Assembly: GCA_003576915.1 (NCBI GenBank)
Contig: QEVF01000010.1
Coordinates: forward strand, 1-64,000
Source: Planctomycetota bacterium
Lineage (GTDB): Bacteria > Planctomycetota > UBA8742 > UBA2392
Direction of reading: 5' to 3'
Length of the DNA stretch: 64,000 bases
Shown: positions 16,756 to 25,480 of the stretch, piece after piece
Position numbering within the stretch: position 1 is the first letter of the stretch
Layout: every line of letters begins with the position of its first letter
Translations under genes and position numbers: made by a program
Notes under the pieces: model-generated
What the model was told of the DNA's origin: nothing
Seen by the model: the letters and a program-made list of their open reading frames with translations, nothing else
Databases searched by the model: none

Positions 16756-17396
16756 TCTCGCAGCCGGCACGACTCGTTTCCGACCTGCTCGCGGCCAACG
16801 CCGGTTCCGTCAACGCGTTCATGAAGCGCTTCGGGCAGGAGGTCGTGGACTATGCGACGGCCCTGATCCCCGCGCGTGACGGGGCCTTTGAGTCACTGGT
16901 CGAGGACATCCTGGTCGATGCTCTGGCACAGATTCGCGCGGCGGATACCGGCAGCGAAGAGGCCCTGCGCCGCTTTGTGCTGGAATGCGCCTGCCGCACC
17001 CTGCGCGCGCGCCACAAGCAGGTGCTGGCCCAGGGTCCCGATGCCCGCGCCCTGAAAACGAGTTACCGGCACGGCGAGGTCCTCAGCGAGCTGAACATGA
17101 CCGAGGCGCAACTTGCCGCCGCCGTGAGTGAGGGCGTGATCCGGGCCTTTCGCGAAGACGACACCACCAAGTTCCGCGCGGAGGATCTGCGGGCTCTGAT
17201 GAAGCGGCAGTCCGGTTCCCTGGCCTGCATTTCCGCCGCGGAGCGCGAACTGCTATGCCTTCAGTTCAGGCTGGGCATCGAGCCCGAAGTCATTGCGCGC
17301 TGGACGGGTCTCTCCCCCGCCGAAGTGGAAGACCGCACGGAAGGCGCCTGCCGGGCCCTGGTCAGGGCGGGCGTCTTGTCGGAGAGTCTGGGATGA
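16752..17396 (+). CDS. Sigma-factor-like protein with inserted HTH
   Basis: A 214-residue protein organised like an ECF sigma factor. Residues about 15-95 resemble a region-2 helical domain (SVNAFMKRFGQEVVDYATAL, EDILVDALAQI). Residues about 109-150 look like a MerR/excisionase-type helix-turn-helix (VLSELNMTEAQLAAAVSEG, then FRAEDLRALM). Residues 161-207 resemble region 4 (SAAERELLCLQFRLGIEPEV, IARWTGLSPAEVEDRTEGAC). The middle insert is not a normal part of ECF factors. The gene overlaps ftsY by ATGA and the downstream FecR-like gene also by ATGA. Sequence similarity to known sigma factors is weak, so it might be a degenerate or specialised regulator. Confidence 0.6.
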   Translation: MISQPARLVSDLLAANAGSVNAFMKRFGQEVVDYATALIPARDGAFESLVEDILVDALAQIRAADTGSEEALRRFVLECACRTLRARHKQVLAQGPDARALKTSYRHGEVLSELNMTEAQLAAAVSEGVIRAFREDDTTKFRAEDLRALMKRQSGSLACISAAERELLCLQFRLGIEPEVIARWTGLSPAEVEDRTEGACRALVRAGVLSESLG

Positions 17397-20300
17397 GCGA
17401 ATCCGACAAACAGCGCGACACCACGATTCGCCGCTATCTCCAGGGCCGCCTGAGGGATGACGAGACGGCGCGTTTTGAGCAGAGCGTCGTGCGCGACAAA
17501 GTGGCCCAGGCCAGGCTGGACGCGCTGCGCAACCAGTCCCTGAAACTGCGCGAGCTGTTTACGTTTCCGCCCTTTGACCTTTCACGGGTTCAGGTGAACG
17601 TGAGGGCGCGCAACCCGCACCGGGCCGTGGGCATTCCCCCGGCGGCCGCCCTGCTGCTTCAGGCGGCGGGCATGGTGGCCATGTTTGTGCTGTTTCATGC
17701 CATGGGCGCCTACATCGCCCCGCCGGACGTGCGCCTGGAGCGGGCCGAAGGCCGCATTCTCGTGGATTCCAGGCCCCAGCCCCCCCAGGCTTCGGGCCGC
17801 CTGATCATGAATCAGCAGGTGCAGACCGCACTGGGCGCCCAGGCCACCCTGGTTTTCGATCAGGGCAATCGTGTCAGCCTTGCGGGCGACACGACGGTGA
17901 TCGTGCGCGAACCTCGCGAAAAGGTGCGTCAGGTGCTGGAGCTGGGCAAGGGCGAGGTCTGGGCGCGTTTTTCCTCGGCCGACGGTCGCTTCGCCCTGAT
18001 CTTTGACCGCGGCGCCCGCGAGGTGGCCGGCGCGACTGCTGAGTTCGATCTGGCCACCGGCGAGCGCGCCCTGCTGCTGCTGCCCGAGAACTATCAGGCC
18101 CCCTCGGCCCGGCCCGTGGCTGTGCTGCGCGTGTTCCGCGGCTCCGTCATGGCCTATAGCGGCGAGCGCGCGGACCGGTTGGTGCGCGGCCAGTGGGCGG
18201 TGTTTGAAGCCGGGGGGAACGTCTCCACGGGTCCCCAGTTGGGCGAAAACTTCCAGCTCCTGCGCATCGACAGCAATGAACGCTTCAAGGATCAGCTGCA
18301 TTGGCTGAACACGTCGGAATTCCCGCTGCGCGCCGAACACAACGTGATCGAACTTGAGCGCCGCCTGCGCGAGGCGGTAGCCGCCCTGCTGGAGTACCGC
18401 ACCCGCCACGTGCTGCGGGACGCCGACCGCGAGATTGAGGCCTTCGAGAAGCAATTGACCGCAGAGATCCAGGCTGCCAAGGCCCGCCTGGCCGCGGGCA
18501 GCGCCCGTGACCCCGCTGAACTTCCGCCTTCGGGCCCCCTGCGCATGACTGACGAGCAACTGGCGGCCGGCGAAGAGTTCATTCTCGGCGCCATCGCCAA
18601 CTGGCGCCGCAGGCCCAACACCTATCCCAGCCTCGGGGCCGCCGGCATGACCCTGCTCGCACGCGTGCAGAGCCTCCAGGAGCAAATGGCGGAGCTGGAT
18701 GCCCGCCGCGCCCAGGCCATTGTGCGCATGCAGGAGATCGAGAAGCTGGAAGCGGCCATGGCTGCGCAGGACGAGGCCATCAAGAAGCTGATGGAATCGG
18801 CGAGTTACGACCCCCAGGGCGAAAAGCGCGCGGAATTGACCCGGCTGATTGAGGCCCTGCGTGACACCATCCGCAAGGCCACCTCCGCCCGGGCCGAGGC
18901 CGACCTGATCAGGGTCAGGCTCGGGCAGCTTGAGGACCAGTCCGACGAACTCAAACGCAAGCGCGTTCCGATGCAGGAGCGGCTGGACAGGGCCGTGAAG
19001 CTGCAGTCGGACATCAAGGCCAGGCAGAAGGCCAGCGTCTACACCGCGGAAAAACTTGCCGATTGCAAGGCGGCCTATGAAGCGGCCCAGGCCGAAGAAC
19101 CCAAGGCCGACATTGCCCTGGCCGGCGCCCGCGAAGACGAGGCGGCCGCCAGGAAGGCGCGCGAATCGGCCCAGGTCGCGTGCACCTCGGCCCAGGAGTC
19201 ACTCGATGCCGGTCGCGCCGACCACGACCAAGCCGGCGACTCCCTGCTTGAGGCCGTGCTCAAGCGTGACGCCGCCCGCCGCACACTGGAGAGCGCCCAA
19301 GCCGAGGTCAACCGGCTGCAGGCCGAACTTGACAAATTGCCCGAAGGCGAACGCGAAGGCAGCGAACTCAAGAAGCAACTCGATGCCGCCAAGGCAGACG
19401 CCGCGGCAAAGCAGGGCGCCGTGGACGAGGCCGTCAAGGCGGCCGAAGCTGCCCAGAAGAAGGTCGAGGCCGCGGCGGCCGCGCTGCCGGGGCTGGAAGC
19501 CGCGCTGAAGCAGGCCCTGGAGTCTTTGGCCAAGGCGGAATCGGCAGAGCAGTCCGCGCGGGAAGCTGTGGCCAAGGCGGAGGCGCGGGTAACGAAGGCC
19601 GCCGACACTCTGGCAAAGACGCAGGCGGAGCTGGCGGCCATGGAAACGGCCAAAGCCGAGTGGGAGGCTCTGCAGAAGCAGTACGGCGAGGCCACGGTAG
19701 AGTACGAGAAGGCGCTGTGGGACGTGGAGGACAACGACCTGGCCCAGTTGGAGCTTGGGCGCAGGATCGAGCCGCTGCGCTCCGATCTGGCCGCCCAGCA
19801 GAAGATCGTCGAGGAGGCCGAGGCTGCCAGGGTGCGCAGCGACGAATTGAAGGTCGAGCGCGACAAGAGCCAGGCGGTGGATGATGACATCACGCGTCGC
19901 AGCCAGGCCCGGGCGCTGCTGGCCAGGGAACGGGACGCCGTGGCGTCGTCGCAGCTTGTGAAGGATCGCGCCAAGATGGATGCCGAGTTCCGCCAGTTCT
20001 CCATCGAGCATGGGGCGCTGGATTTCACGCGGGCGCGGGCACTGGAGGAAGACCGCCAGCTTTCACTCAAGCAGAAGCAGGCATTGGAGCTCTATGCCAG
20101 GGCGGAGGCCGAGGCCGAAAAGCGCATGGTGTCGTTGCTGGAGGGGTTCTGCGCGCCCTATCGCGGATTTGATCTGGGTGACAACGAGGCCTCGGCGCAG
20201 ACAGCCCGGGCCAAAATCATGGAGGCCCTGTGGCGCCTCTACTACTCGGCGGAGGGGGCCGATTCGCCTGACGTGACGCAGGCCCAGTGCTACTATGTCC

Positions 20301-20446
20301 TGGCTCGTTCCGGCGCGCCCGGCGACGCCTTGCGCGCCCTGGACGAGCGCTGGCGCGCGGCGCTGGCTGAGGTGCTGGGCAAGGCTCGATTTGAAGAAGC
20401 CGGTGGCCTCAAGCCCTCCAGCCTGGCCGCCCTGGCGCAACGTTGA
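17393..20446 (+). CDS. Giant FecR-like anti-sigma/coiled-coil membrane protein
   Basis: A 1017-residue protein. Residues 1-60 form a short cytoplasmic anti-sigma-like region (IRRYLQGRLRDDETARFEQ), residues about 82-108 one membrane segment, and residues about 115-225 a FecR-like periplasmic domain (AQATLVFDQGNRVSLAGDTTV, then LELGKGEVWARFSS). Most of the rest, about residues 315-990, is a very long Ala/Glu/Lys-rich coiled coil resembling SMC or PspA-like rods. ATG 17393 overlaps the sigma-like gene stop (ATGA); a farther in-frame start at 17255 would lie inside that gene and is rejected. It probably binds the sigma-like protein and senses the envelope, but no function is proven. Confidence 0.7.
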   Translation: MSESDKQRDTTIRRYLQGRLRDDETARFEQSVVRDKVAQARLDALRNQSLKLRELFTFPPFDLSRVQVNVRARNPHRAVGIPPAAALLLQAAGMVAMFVLFHAMGAYIAPPDVRLERAEGRILVDSRPQPPQASGRLIMNQQVQTALGAQATLVFDQGNRVSLAGDTTVIVREPREKVRQVLELGKGEVWARFSSADGRFALIFDRGAREVAGATAEFDLATGERALLLLPENYQAPSARPVAVLRVFRGSVMAYSGERADRLVRGQWAVFEAGGNVSTGPQLGENFQLLRIDSNERFKDQLHWLNTSEFPLRAEHNVIELERRLREAVAALLEYRTRHVLRDADREIEAFEKQLTAEIQAAKARLAAGSARDPAELPPSGPLRMTDEQLAAGEEFILGAIANWRRRPNTYPSLGAAGMTLLARVQSLQEQMAELDARRAQAIVRMQEIEKLEAAMAAQDEAIKKLMESASYDPQGEKRAELTRLIEALRDTIRKATSARAEADLIRVRLGQLEDQSDELKRKRVPMQERLDRAVKLQSDIKARQKASVYTAEKLADCKAAYEAAQAEEPKADIALAGAREDEAAARKARESAQVACTSAQESLDAGRADHDQAGDSLLEAVLKRDAARRTLESAQAEVNRLQAELDKLPEGEREGSELKKQLDAAKADAAAKQGAVDEAVKAAEAAQKKVEAAAAALPGLEAALKQALESLAKAESAEQSAREAVAKAEARVTKAADTLAKTQAELAAMETAKAEWEALQKQYGEATVEYEKALWDVEDNDLAQLELGRRIEPLRSDLAAQQKIVEEAEAARVRSDELKVERDKSQAVDDDITRRSQARALLARERDAVASSQLVKDRAKMDAEFRQFSIEHGALDFTRARALEEDRQLSLKQKQALELYARAEAEAEKRMVSLLEGFCAPYRGFDLGDNEASAQTARAKIMEALWRLYYSAEGADSPDVTQAQCYYVLARSGAPGDALRALDERWRAALAEVLGKARFEEAGGLKPSSLAALAQR

Positions 20447-20487
20447 CGGGTGCTTGGCAGTCGCCGGCCTGGCCGGCGGAGAACTTC

Positions 20488-20853
20488 ATGGCCCTTGACC
20501 GCCTCCTGTGCTGCAAGAACAGCAAGGTCTGGATTCCGGACTCGTTCCTGACCTCCATTGTGGGTGACTGTGACCGTGGCAAGTTCACGATAACGCGGCC
20601 GTTCACCTTTCCCTGCCTGCTGCTGCCCAACGGGAACCTTTACATCGAAGAACAACAGGGCGTTGAGCTGGGTTCGGACACCTACGACCTCGGCCACGTG
20701 CGCTGCGCCTCCTGCGGGTCGGCGGTCGAGGTGCGTGAGATTGACGTCAAGGCCATCCTGGACAAGCTGCGCGAGCGCGAGATCACCATGAAGGAACGGC
20801 AACGCATGCGCGACAGCCAGAAGGTGCCCAAGGAGCCCGGGGGCAAGCCATGA
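20488..20853 (+). CDS. Small Cys-containing protein of unknown function
   Basis: A 121-residue soluble protein with a CC pair at residues 8-9, further single cysteines, and a late CASCGS motif near residue 74 that could bind zinc; the C-terminal 35 residues are a charged helix. ATG 20488 is chosen because a GGCGGAGA ribosome-site-like run lies 6 bases upstream; an alternative TTG at 20443 would overlap the preceding stop (TTGA) and add 15 residues. It is coupled to the next gene by an ATGA overlap, so it belongs to the ftsY operon. No family was recognised. Confidence 0.62.
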   Translation: MALDRLLCCKNSKVWIPDSFLTSIVGDCDRGKFTITRPFTFPCLLLPNGNLYIEEQQGVELGSDTYDLGHVRCASCGSAVEVREIDVKAILDKLREREITMKERQRMRDSQKVPKEPGGKP

Positions 20854-21353
20854 AACAGATCAAGCTGGTCATCTGGGGATCGGCCATTGTCCTGCTGGGG
20901 CTCATCGGCGGAACGGGCTGGCTCATTTATGAGCGCATCGAGAGCACCGTGGCGCCCAAGGAGCAGGCCACCAAGAAGGACGTGCAGCGCATAGAGGCCG
21001 AGCAACTGCAGCAGAAGAAGCGCATCGGCGAGGCCGAGCAGCGCCTGACCGAGCTTGAGAACGATCTCGCCGAGTACAAGTCTCGCAATGACAAGCGCGT
21101 GGGCGAGCTGGAAGGCCGTGTGTCGAGTGGCGAGAAAAAGGTCAGCGACCTCGAGAAGCGGGCATCGGAGCTTGAAAAGCGCAGCGACAAGAGCGAGGAC
21201 GAACTCAAGCAGGTGCAGGCCGATCTCGTGCAGGCGCGCAAGGAACTCGACGACGCCAAGAAAGAGCGCGACCAGTTGCGCCATGAAATGAACCGCATGC
21301 AGACGGACATCGACGAAATCAAGAAGGCGCTGGGCATCAAGACCACCAATTGA
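20850..21353 (+). CDS. Membrane-anchored coiled-coil protein
   Basis: A 167-residue protein with an N-terminal membrane anchor (about residues 6-27, LVIWGSAIVLLGLIGGTGWLI) and a continuous coiled coil from about residue 35 to the end (ELENDLAEYKSRNDKRVGEL, ASELEKRSDKSEDELKQVQA). It is the last gene of the ftsY operon, starting in an ATGA overlap and followed by a strong terminator. It may oligomerise with the giant coiled-coil protein encoded two genes upstream; this is inference. Confidence 0.68.
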   Translation: MKQIKLVIWGSAIVLLGLIGGTGWLIYERIESTVAPKEQATKKDVQRIEAEQLQQKKRIGEAEQRLTELENDLAEYKSRNDKRVGELEGRVSSGEKKVSDLEKRASELEKRSDKSEDELKQVQADLVQARKELDDAKKERDQLRHEMNRMQTDIDEIKKALGIKTTN

Positions 21354-21420
21354 GCTGCAGCGTCAGGCGCATTGCGGCCATCCATTGACCCATTGCAGAC
21401 AACCGGCCCTGAAGCAAGAA

Positions 21421-21450
21421 ACGGGGGGCGGGCCAAGGCCCGCCCCCCGT
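21421..21450. terminator. Bidirectional terminator hairpin
   Basis: A 30-base inverted repeat with 14-bp perfect arms (ACGGGGGGCGGGCC against GGCCCGCCCCCCGT) and AA at the centre. It lies between the last gene of the plus-strand ftsY operon and the 3' end of the minus-strand gene at 21469, so it can end both transcripts. Confidence 0.85.
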
Positions 21451-21468
21451 TGATTGGGCTTGCGCGGA

Positions 21469-23841
21469 CTACTTCTTCTCCTCGTTCCGGGCCTCCTCCG
21501 CAACTTCGATGACGCGGACCACCTTCTTGCCCTTGCGGAAAATGACCTCCGTTCCCAGTGCCAGCACCTTGGCGATCTCGGTGTCGCGGGCCAGCGTGAA
21601 GTAGGACTCTGAGAGATACTCCACCAGTTCAGCCTCGATCAGCTCGCCGTTGGTGATGTCGCTTTCGAGCCAGATGCCGTCGGACCAGACGAAGGTGCGG
21701 GCGCCGATGGTCTTCACGTTCTCCGCGGCCATGGCCTGGGCGGCGCGCTCGTCGTAGCCCTTTTTCTTCAGGTCTTCGGCGCGCTTGCCGGCCTTCGTGG
21801 CGTAGCCCCCGCCTTTGGCCTTCTCCTCGACCTTCTTGGCGGCGTCCTTGTCGGCCTTGTTGGCGCCGTCGGCGTTGTCGTTGGAGCGGCGGTCGTCGTT
21901 GGCTTCGGAGTCTTCAACCGCGTTGCGTCCCGTGGATGCGCCGGGAGCGCGGCCGCCGCCGCCCATGCCTTCCGCGCGTCGTGAGGCATCGCCCTGGGGG
22001 CGGTTTTCGACCGCGCGGCGCTCACGCCAGCCTGAGTCATCGCGGGGGGCCTCCGCGCGAGGGGGAGGAATCTGGGAGTCCTCCACGACCAGGAAGCTCG
22101 TGTACGGCGTCACAATGCCGAACTTCGTGCCCAGAGCCACGATCTCGTCCTTGAGTTCCTTGTTGAAGCCCGAGAGGTTGATCTGGTCGAGCAGGAAGCC
22201 GACGCGGCGCACGGCCCACATGCGGGGCAGGTAGGCCTTGGCATTGCTCGATTCCGTGAACTCCTGCGTGTACTCGTAGACGCGCTTCTGGCCGTTGACC
22301 GTGCCTTCCAGAATGACCTGGTGGCGGCCCGGCTTCACATAGCGGCCGAGCACGGCGAGTTGCGTGCCGGCAAAGAGGTCAGGCATGACCTTGGGCTGGA
22401 TGTCCGTAACTTCGGCGCCCTCAATGCGCAGCTTGACGTCAGCCAGCACGGGGGAGGCGATCTTGCTGTAGAAGTTGCCGACCTTGACCTCGATGTCCTC
22501 CTTGGGCTTGACGTATTCGCGCTGGCCGCGGTTCTGCTCGGCCAGGGTGTCCAGCAGCCAGGTGTTGACGTCAAAGCCCACGCCGAAAGTGAACAGGCGC
22601 ATGTGGGTTTCGCGCAGTTCGGAGGCCATCTTGACGAGTTGACGAACGTCCGTCTGCTCCACTGTCGGCAGGCCATCGGTCAGGAAGACGATGTAGGTCG
22701 GGCGTTTGACTTCGTCCTTGTTGCGTGCCAGAGCCAGGCCGTCCTTGAGGGCCGCGGCAATGTTGGTGCCGCCCATGGCCTCGATCTTCTCAATGGCCAG
22801 ACCGGCCGCATCCTTGTTGTCACGCGTGGCGACGGAGAGTTCCTCGCGCCACTTCTTTGATTCCGTGGAGAAGGTGACGATGCCGAAGCGGTCGCGCTCA
22901 CCCAGCGCATTGACGCAGAGCTTGAGGGCCTTCTTCGCCTGGGCGATCTTGCCGTCGTCAAGCATCGAGCCCGAGGTGTCAATCACGTAGATCACGTCCT
23001 TGGGAAGTATCTCGTCGTCGGAAAGCTTGATCTTCGGGGTGAGCAGGGCAAGAAAGTAGCCCGCCTCGGCACCCTCGCGGAAGGTCATCACACTGGCGGC
23101 CACGGTCTCGCCGGCATGGCCGAAGTAGAGCTCAAAGTCAGCGTCGGGCTGGTTGTTCCTCGCCTCAAAGCCAACCAGGGCTTCCTTGTCGCCCCTGCGG
23201 ATGATCTCGCAGGAGTGGGTGGGGGAGTAGATCGCCTGCAGGGCCTGTTCACTCTTGATGTTGACCTTCACACTGAGGGTCTGCACCGGAACCTGGCAGA
23301 AGGTCTTGGTGCGCAGAGGATAGCGGAAGCGCACCAGGCCGCTGTCGTAGGGCAGCAGCTCCGTATACATGAAGCGGATGGTCAGCTCCTGCTGCGGCAG
23401 GATCGGGAATACGCTGGCCTTGAACAGGCCGCGGCCGGCAAACTCCAGCAGGCCGGGGTCCAGCATCTGCCGCACGATGCCTTCGTAGATGCTGCGTGCC
23501 TTGTCAGCGGCCAGCAGTTCGCCCTTGACCATCTTGCCGTTCATGGTCATTTCAAAGCTGTTGATGGCCGCTTCCACCGGCAGCGGGAAGAGATACTGCC
23601 CTTCCAGTTGCATCGAGTTGGGGTTGTAGAAGGTCTGCGTGATCGTTGTGGTCGCGCCCTGGCCGTCGATGTTCGTTTCCACACCGTGGCTGCGCACTTC
23701 GATGGGCGCAAAACGCGGCCGCGGCGGGCGGCGGCGCGGCTGTACGTCGGGCTCGGGCTCTATGGTGATGACGATGCCCTGCGCAAAGGCAGGCGCGGCA
23801 ACCAGGGCCAGCAACAGGCCAAGCAGCAGTTTCTTGTACAT
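21469..23841 (-). CDS. Secreted VIT and von Willebrand A domain protein
   Basis: A 790-residue exported protein with a signal peptide (residues 1-20, cleavage after AFA), a VIT (inter-alpha-trypsin-like) domain at about 45-170 (TITQTFYNPNSMQLEGQYLF; the LPVEAAI motif), and a vWA domain at about 282-460 with an intact MIDAS (DTSGSM at 288-293, then VTFSTE and FLTDGLPT). A Gly/Asp/Lys-rich low-complexity linker (about 600-690) leads to a C-terminal domain of about 95 residues. VIT-vWA proteins bind partners through a metal site, often at the cell surface. It is the last gene of the minus-strand cluster; a weak start region lies 89 bases after the GspK-like gene. Confidence 0.88.
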   Translation of the reverse strand: MYKKLLLGLLLALVAAPAFAQGIVITIEPEPDVQPRRRPPRPRFAPIEVRSHGVETNIDGQGATTTITQTFYNPNSMQLEGQYLFPLPVEAAINSFEMTMNGKMVKGELLAADKARSIYEGIVRQMLDPGLLEFAGRGLFKASVFPILPQQELTIRFMYTELLPYDSGLVRFRYPLRTKTFCQVPVQTLSVKVNIKSEQALQAIYSPTHSCEIIRRGDKEALVGFEARNNQPDADFELYFGHAGETVAASVMTFREGAEAGYFLALLTPKIKLSDDEILPKDVIYVIDTSGSMLDDGKIAQAKKALKLCVNALGERDRFGIVTFSTESKKWREELSVATRDNKDAAGLAIEKIEAMGGTNIAAALKDGLALARNKDEVKRPTYIVFLTDGLPTVEQTDVRQLVKMASELRETHMRLFTFGVGFDVNTWLLDTLAEQNRGQREYVKPKEDIEVKVGNFYSKIASPVLADVKLRIEGAEVTDIQPKVMPDLFAGTQLAVLGRYVKPGRHQVILEGTVNGQKRVYEYTQEFTESSNAKAYLPRMWAVRRVGFLLDQINLSGFNKELKDEIVALGTKFGIVTPYTSFLVVEDSQIPPPRAEAPRDDSGWRERRAVENRPQGDASRRAEGMGGGGRAPGASTGRNAVEDSEANDDRRSNDNADGANKADKDAAKKVEEKAKGGGYATKAGKRAEDLKKKGYDERAAQAMAAENVKTIGARTFVWSDGIWLESDITNGELIEAELVEYLSESYFTLARDTEIAKVLALGTEVIFRKGKKVVRVIEVAEEARNEEKK

Positions 23842-23930
23842 GGCATTACCCCAAGGCTTGGGAAAGGACGGACCGCTCCGTTTCCTTGGACGCAGGGGAC
23901 GGCCTGGGGTTCCGGAATTCCTGGAAGGGT

Positions 23931-25433
23931 TCAGCGCCCCTCAACCTCGTCGAGGAGCAGCAGTGTCAGCGTTATCTTCGTTTCCGGCGGCAGGCCGGTG
24001 TCGGTGGACGTGCCGCCGGACGCGCCGCCGCTGGTCCCGCCCGTGGCTCCGCCGGACGTGCCGCCGCTGGTCCCGCCGGAGGTGCCGCCCGTGGTTTCGG
24101 CGGGCGCGGATGCGGGCTGCTGGGCATTGCTGCCCTGGCGCCGGTATATGGCGCGGAAGGTCTTGCTGATCTTGCCGCTGTAGCCCTGGGCCTCAATCAT
24201 GAACACACGCGAGCGCACCGTGAGCAGGGGCTTGATGGCGTTGAAGATCTCTTCCGTTAGGCCTTCCACGGCGCCCTCTTCCTCGCCGGTAATGCGCGTG
24301 ACGAAGGCTTTGAAGGTGGCCAGGTCCTGGGTGCGGAAGCTGGCCTTGTCTTCTTCTTCGGCGGGAGTGCCGTCAGGGTTGGCTGTGGCGGGCTCGTCTT
24401 CGGGCAGGGTGCCGCCGTTCTCTTCAGCAGTTTCAATGTCACGTCGCGCCTGTTCGCGCGCCGTGATGATGCGGTCCACGGCGTCCCAGGTCAGGTCCTT
24501 GTTCAGCGCCAGCAGCAGCTCGCGGGGCGCCGTATTGATGTTGATCACTCCCGTCGAATAGAGCGTAAGAAAGGGCAGGATGCCGATGGGCTGCGGGTCC
24601 ATGGAGCGTTCATCGATGCTCTCCACTGATTTCTTGCGAGCTTCGAACTGCTCCTGATAGTTCAGATCATAGTAGTCCCGTGACTCTTCTTCGCTCCCGC
24701 CCTCAACCTCGCGCGGTTCTCCGTGCAGAAGTTTGCCGGACCAGCCCTCGATCATGCGCAACTCGCCCAGCGTCAACATGGGATAGGGCGACTGTTTCTT
24801 GATCGAGCGGCTGTCCGGCTTGTCGTTCTCCCGCGCCGTGAACTCGAGTTTGTCGCTGTCCTCGCGGGCCCGCTCCTCAAGGTACTTGATCAGGTTCTTG
24901 ACCAGCGTCTCCGTGTTCACTTCGCGATCATCGTTGCGGCGGCGCACGCTCTTCGATTCGCCGTCCAGCTTGAGCCGTTCGTCGTTGCGGCGGCAGATTT
25001 CGATCAGCCTCGACAGCGTTTCCGCCGCCGCCTTGCGTTGTGCCTCGTTGCCGCGGATCAGCGTCAGCAGGTTGAACTTGCGCTCTTCGTCCGTGATGAA
25101 GATGGCGGGCGGCTTGCCGGCGGTCGTCTCGCTGGAGTTTTCGTTGCCGAAGGTTTCGCCCTTCCAGTTCGTGGGCTGCGCCCAGGGCTCGTTGAGGCTG
25201 TCGTAATCCGGCTTGTCGTCCAGCCGCAAAATCGCCTGCCCGCGCACCAGGGCCATCTGCGCCTGGTAGGCCGCCTTCAGGTCGTCGCGCACGTTGGATG
25301 CCACGAGCACTTCGCGCAGCACATCACGCTGGAGGCTCCACACAATGATGCTCAACAGCATCACCAGCAGCAGCACCACCAGCAGCGCCACGCCGCGCCG
25401 GTTCAATGGACGTCTGGGGAGACTGCGGGCCAT
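23931..25433 (-). CDS. GspK-like minor pseudopilin
   Basis: A 500-residue protein with a class III (prepilin-type) signal: short basic leader, NRRG cleavage site at residues 11-14, then a 20-residue hydrophobic stretch (VALLVVLLLVMLLSIIV). Position +5 is not Glu, as in GspK/PulK. A GspK signature (INTAPRELLLALN) lies near residue 300, and the C-terminus has a Thr-Ser-Gly-Gly repeat. ATG 25433 is preferred because it gives a normal 14-residue leader; a TTG at 25484 that overlaps the previous stop is possible. GspK caps pseudopilus tips in type II secretion, but no GspD, E, F or G is in the window. Confidence 0.78.
   Translation of the reverse strand: MARSLPRRPLNRRGVALLVVLLLVMLLSIIVWSLQRDVLREVLVASNVRDDLKAAYQAQMALVRGQAILRLDDKPDYDSLNEPWAQPTNWKGETFGNENSSETTAGKPPAIFITDEERKFNLLTLIRGNEAQRKAAAETLSRLIEICRRNDERLKLDGESKSVRRRNDDREVNTETLVKNLIKYLEERAREDSDKLEFTARENDKPDSRSIKKQSPYPMLTLGELRMIEGWSGKLLHGEPREVEGGSEEESRDYYDLNYQEQFEARKKSVESIDERSMDPQPIGILPFLTLYSTGVININTAPRELLLALNKDLTWDAVDRIITAREQARRDIETAEENGGTLPEDEPATANPDGTPAEEEDKASFRTQDLATFKAFVTRITGEEEGAVEGLTEEIFNAIKPLLTVRSRVFMIEAQGYSGKISKTFRAIYRRQGSNAQQPASAPAETTGGTSGGTSGGTSGGATGGTSGGASGGTSTDTGLPPETKITLTLLLLDEVEGR
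24011..24096 (-). repeat. Codon-level repeat coding (T/A)SGG units
   Basis: Within the GspK-like gene a 12-base unit coding Thr-Ser-Gly-Gly is reiterated about seven times with small variations (Ala for Thr or Ser in some). This makes a flexible linker just before the C-terminal 25 residues and may vary in copy number between strains. Confidence 0.7.
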
Positions 25434-25480
25434 GTTATTTGAACGACGGGGGCGGCGCGGCGTTGTGCCATTCGGCGAAT

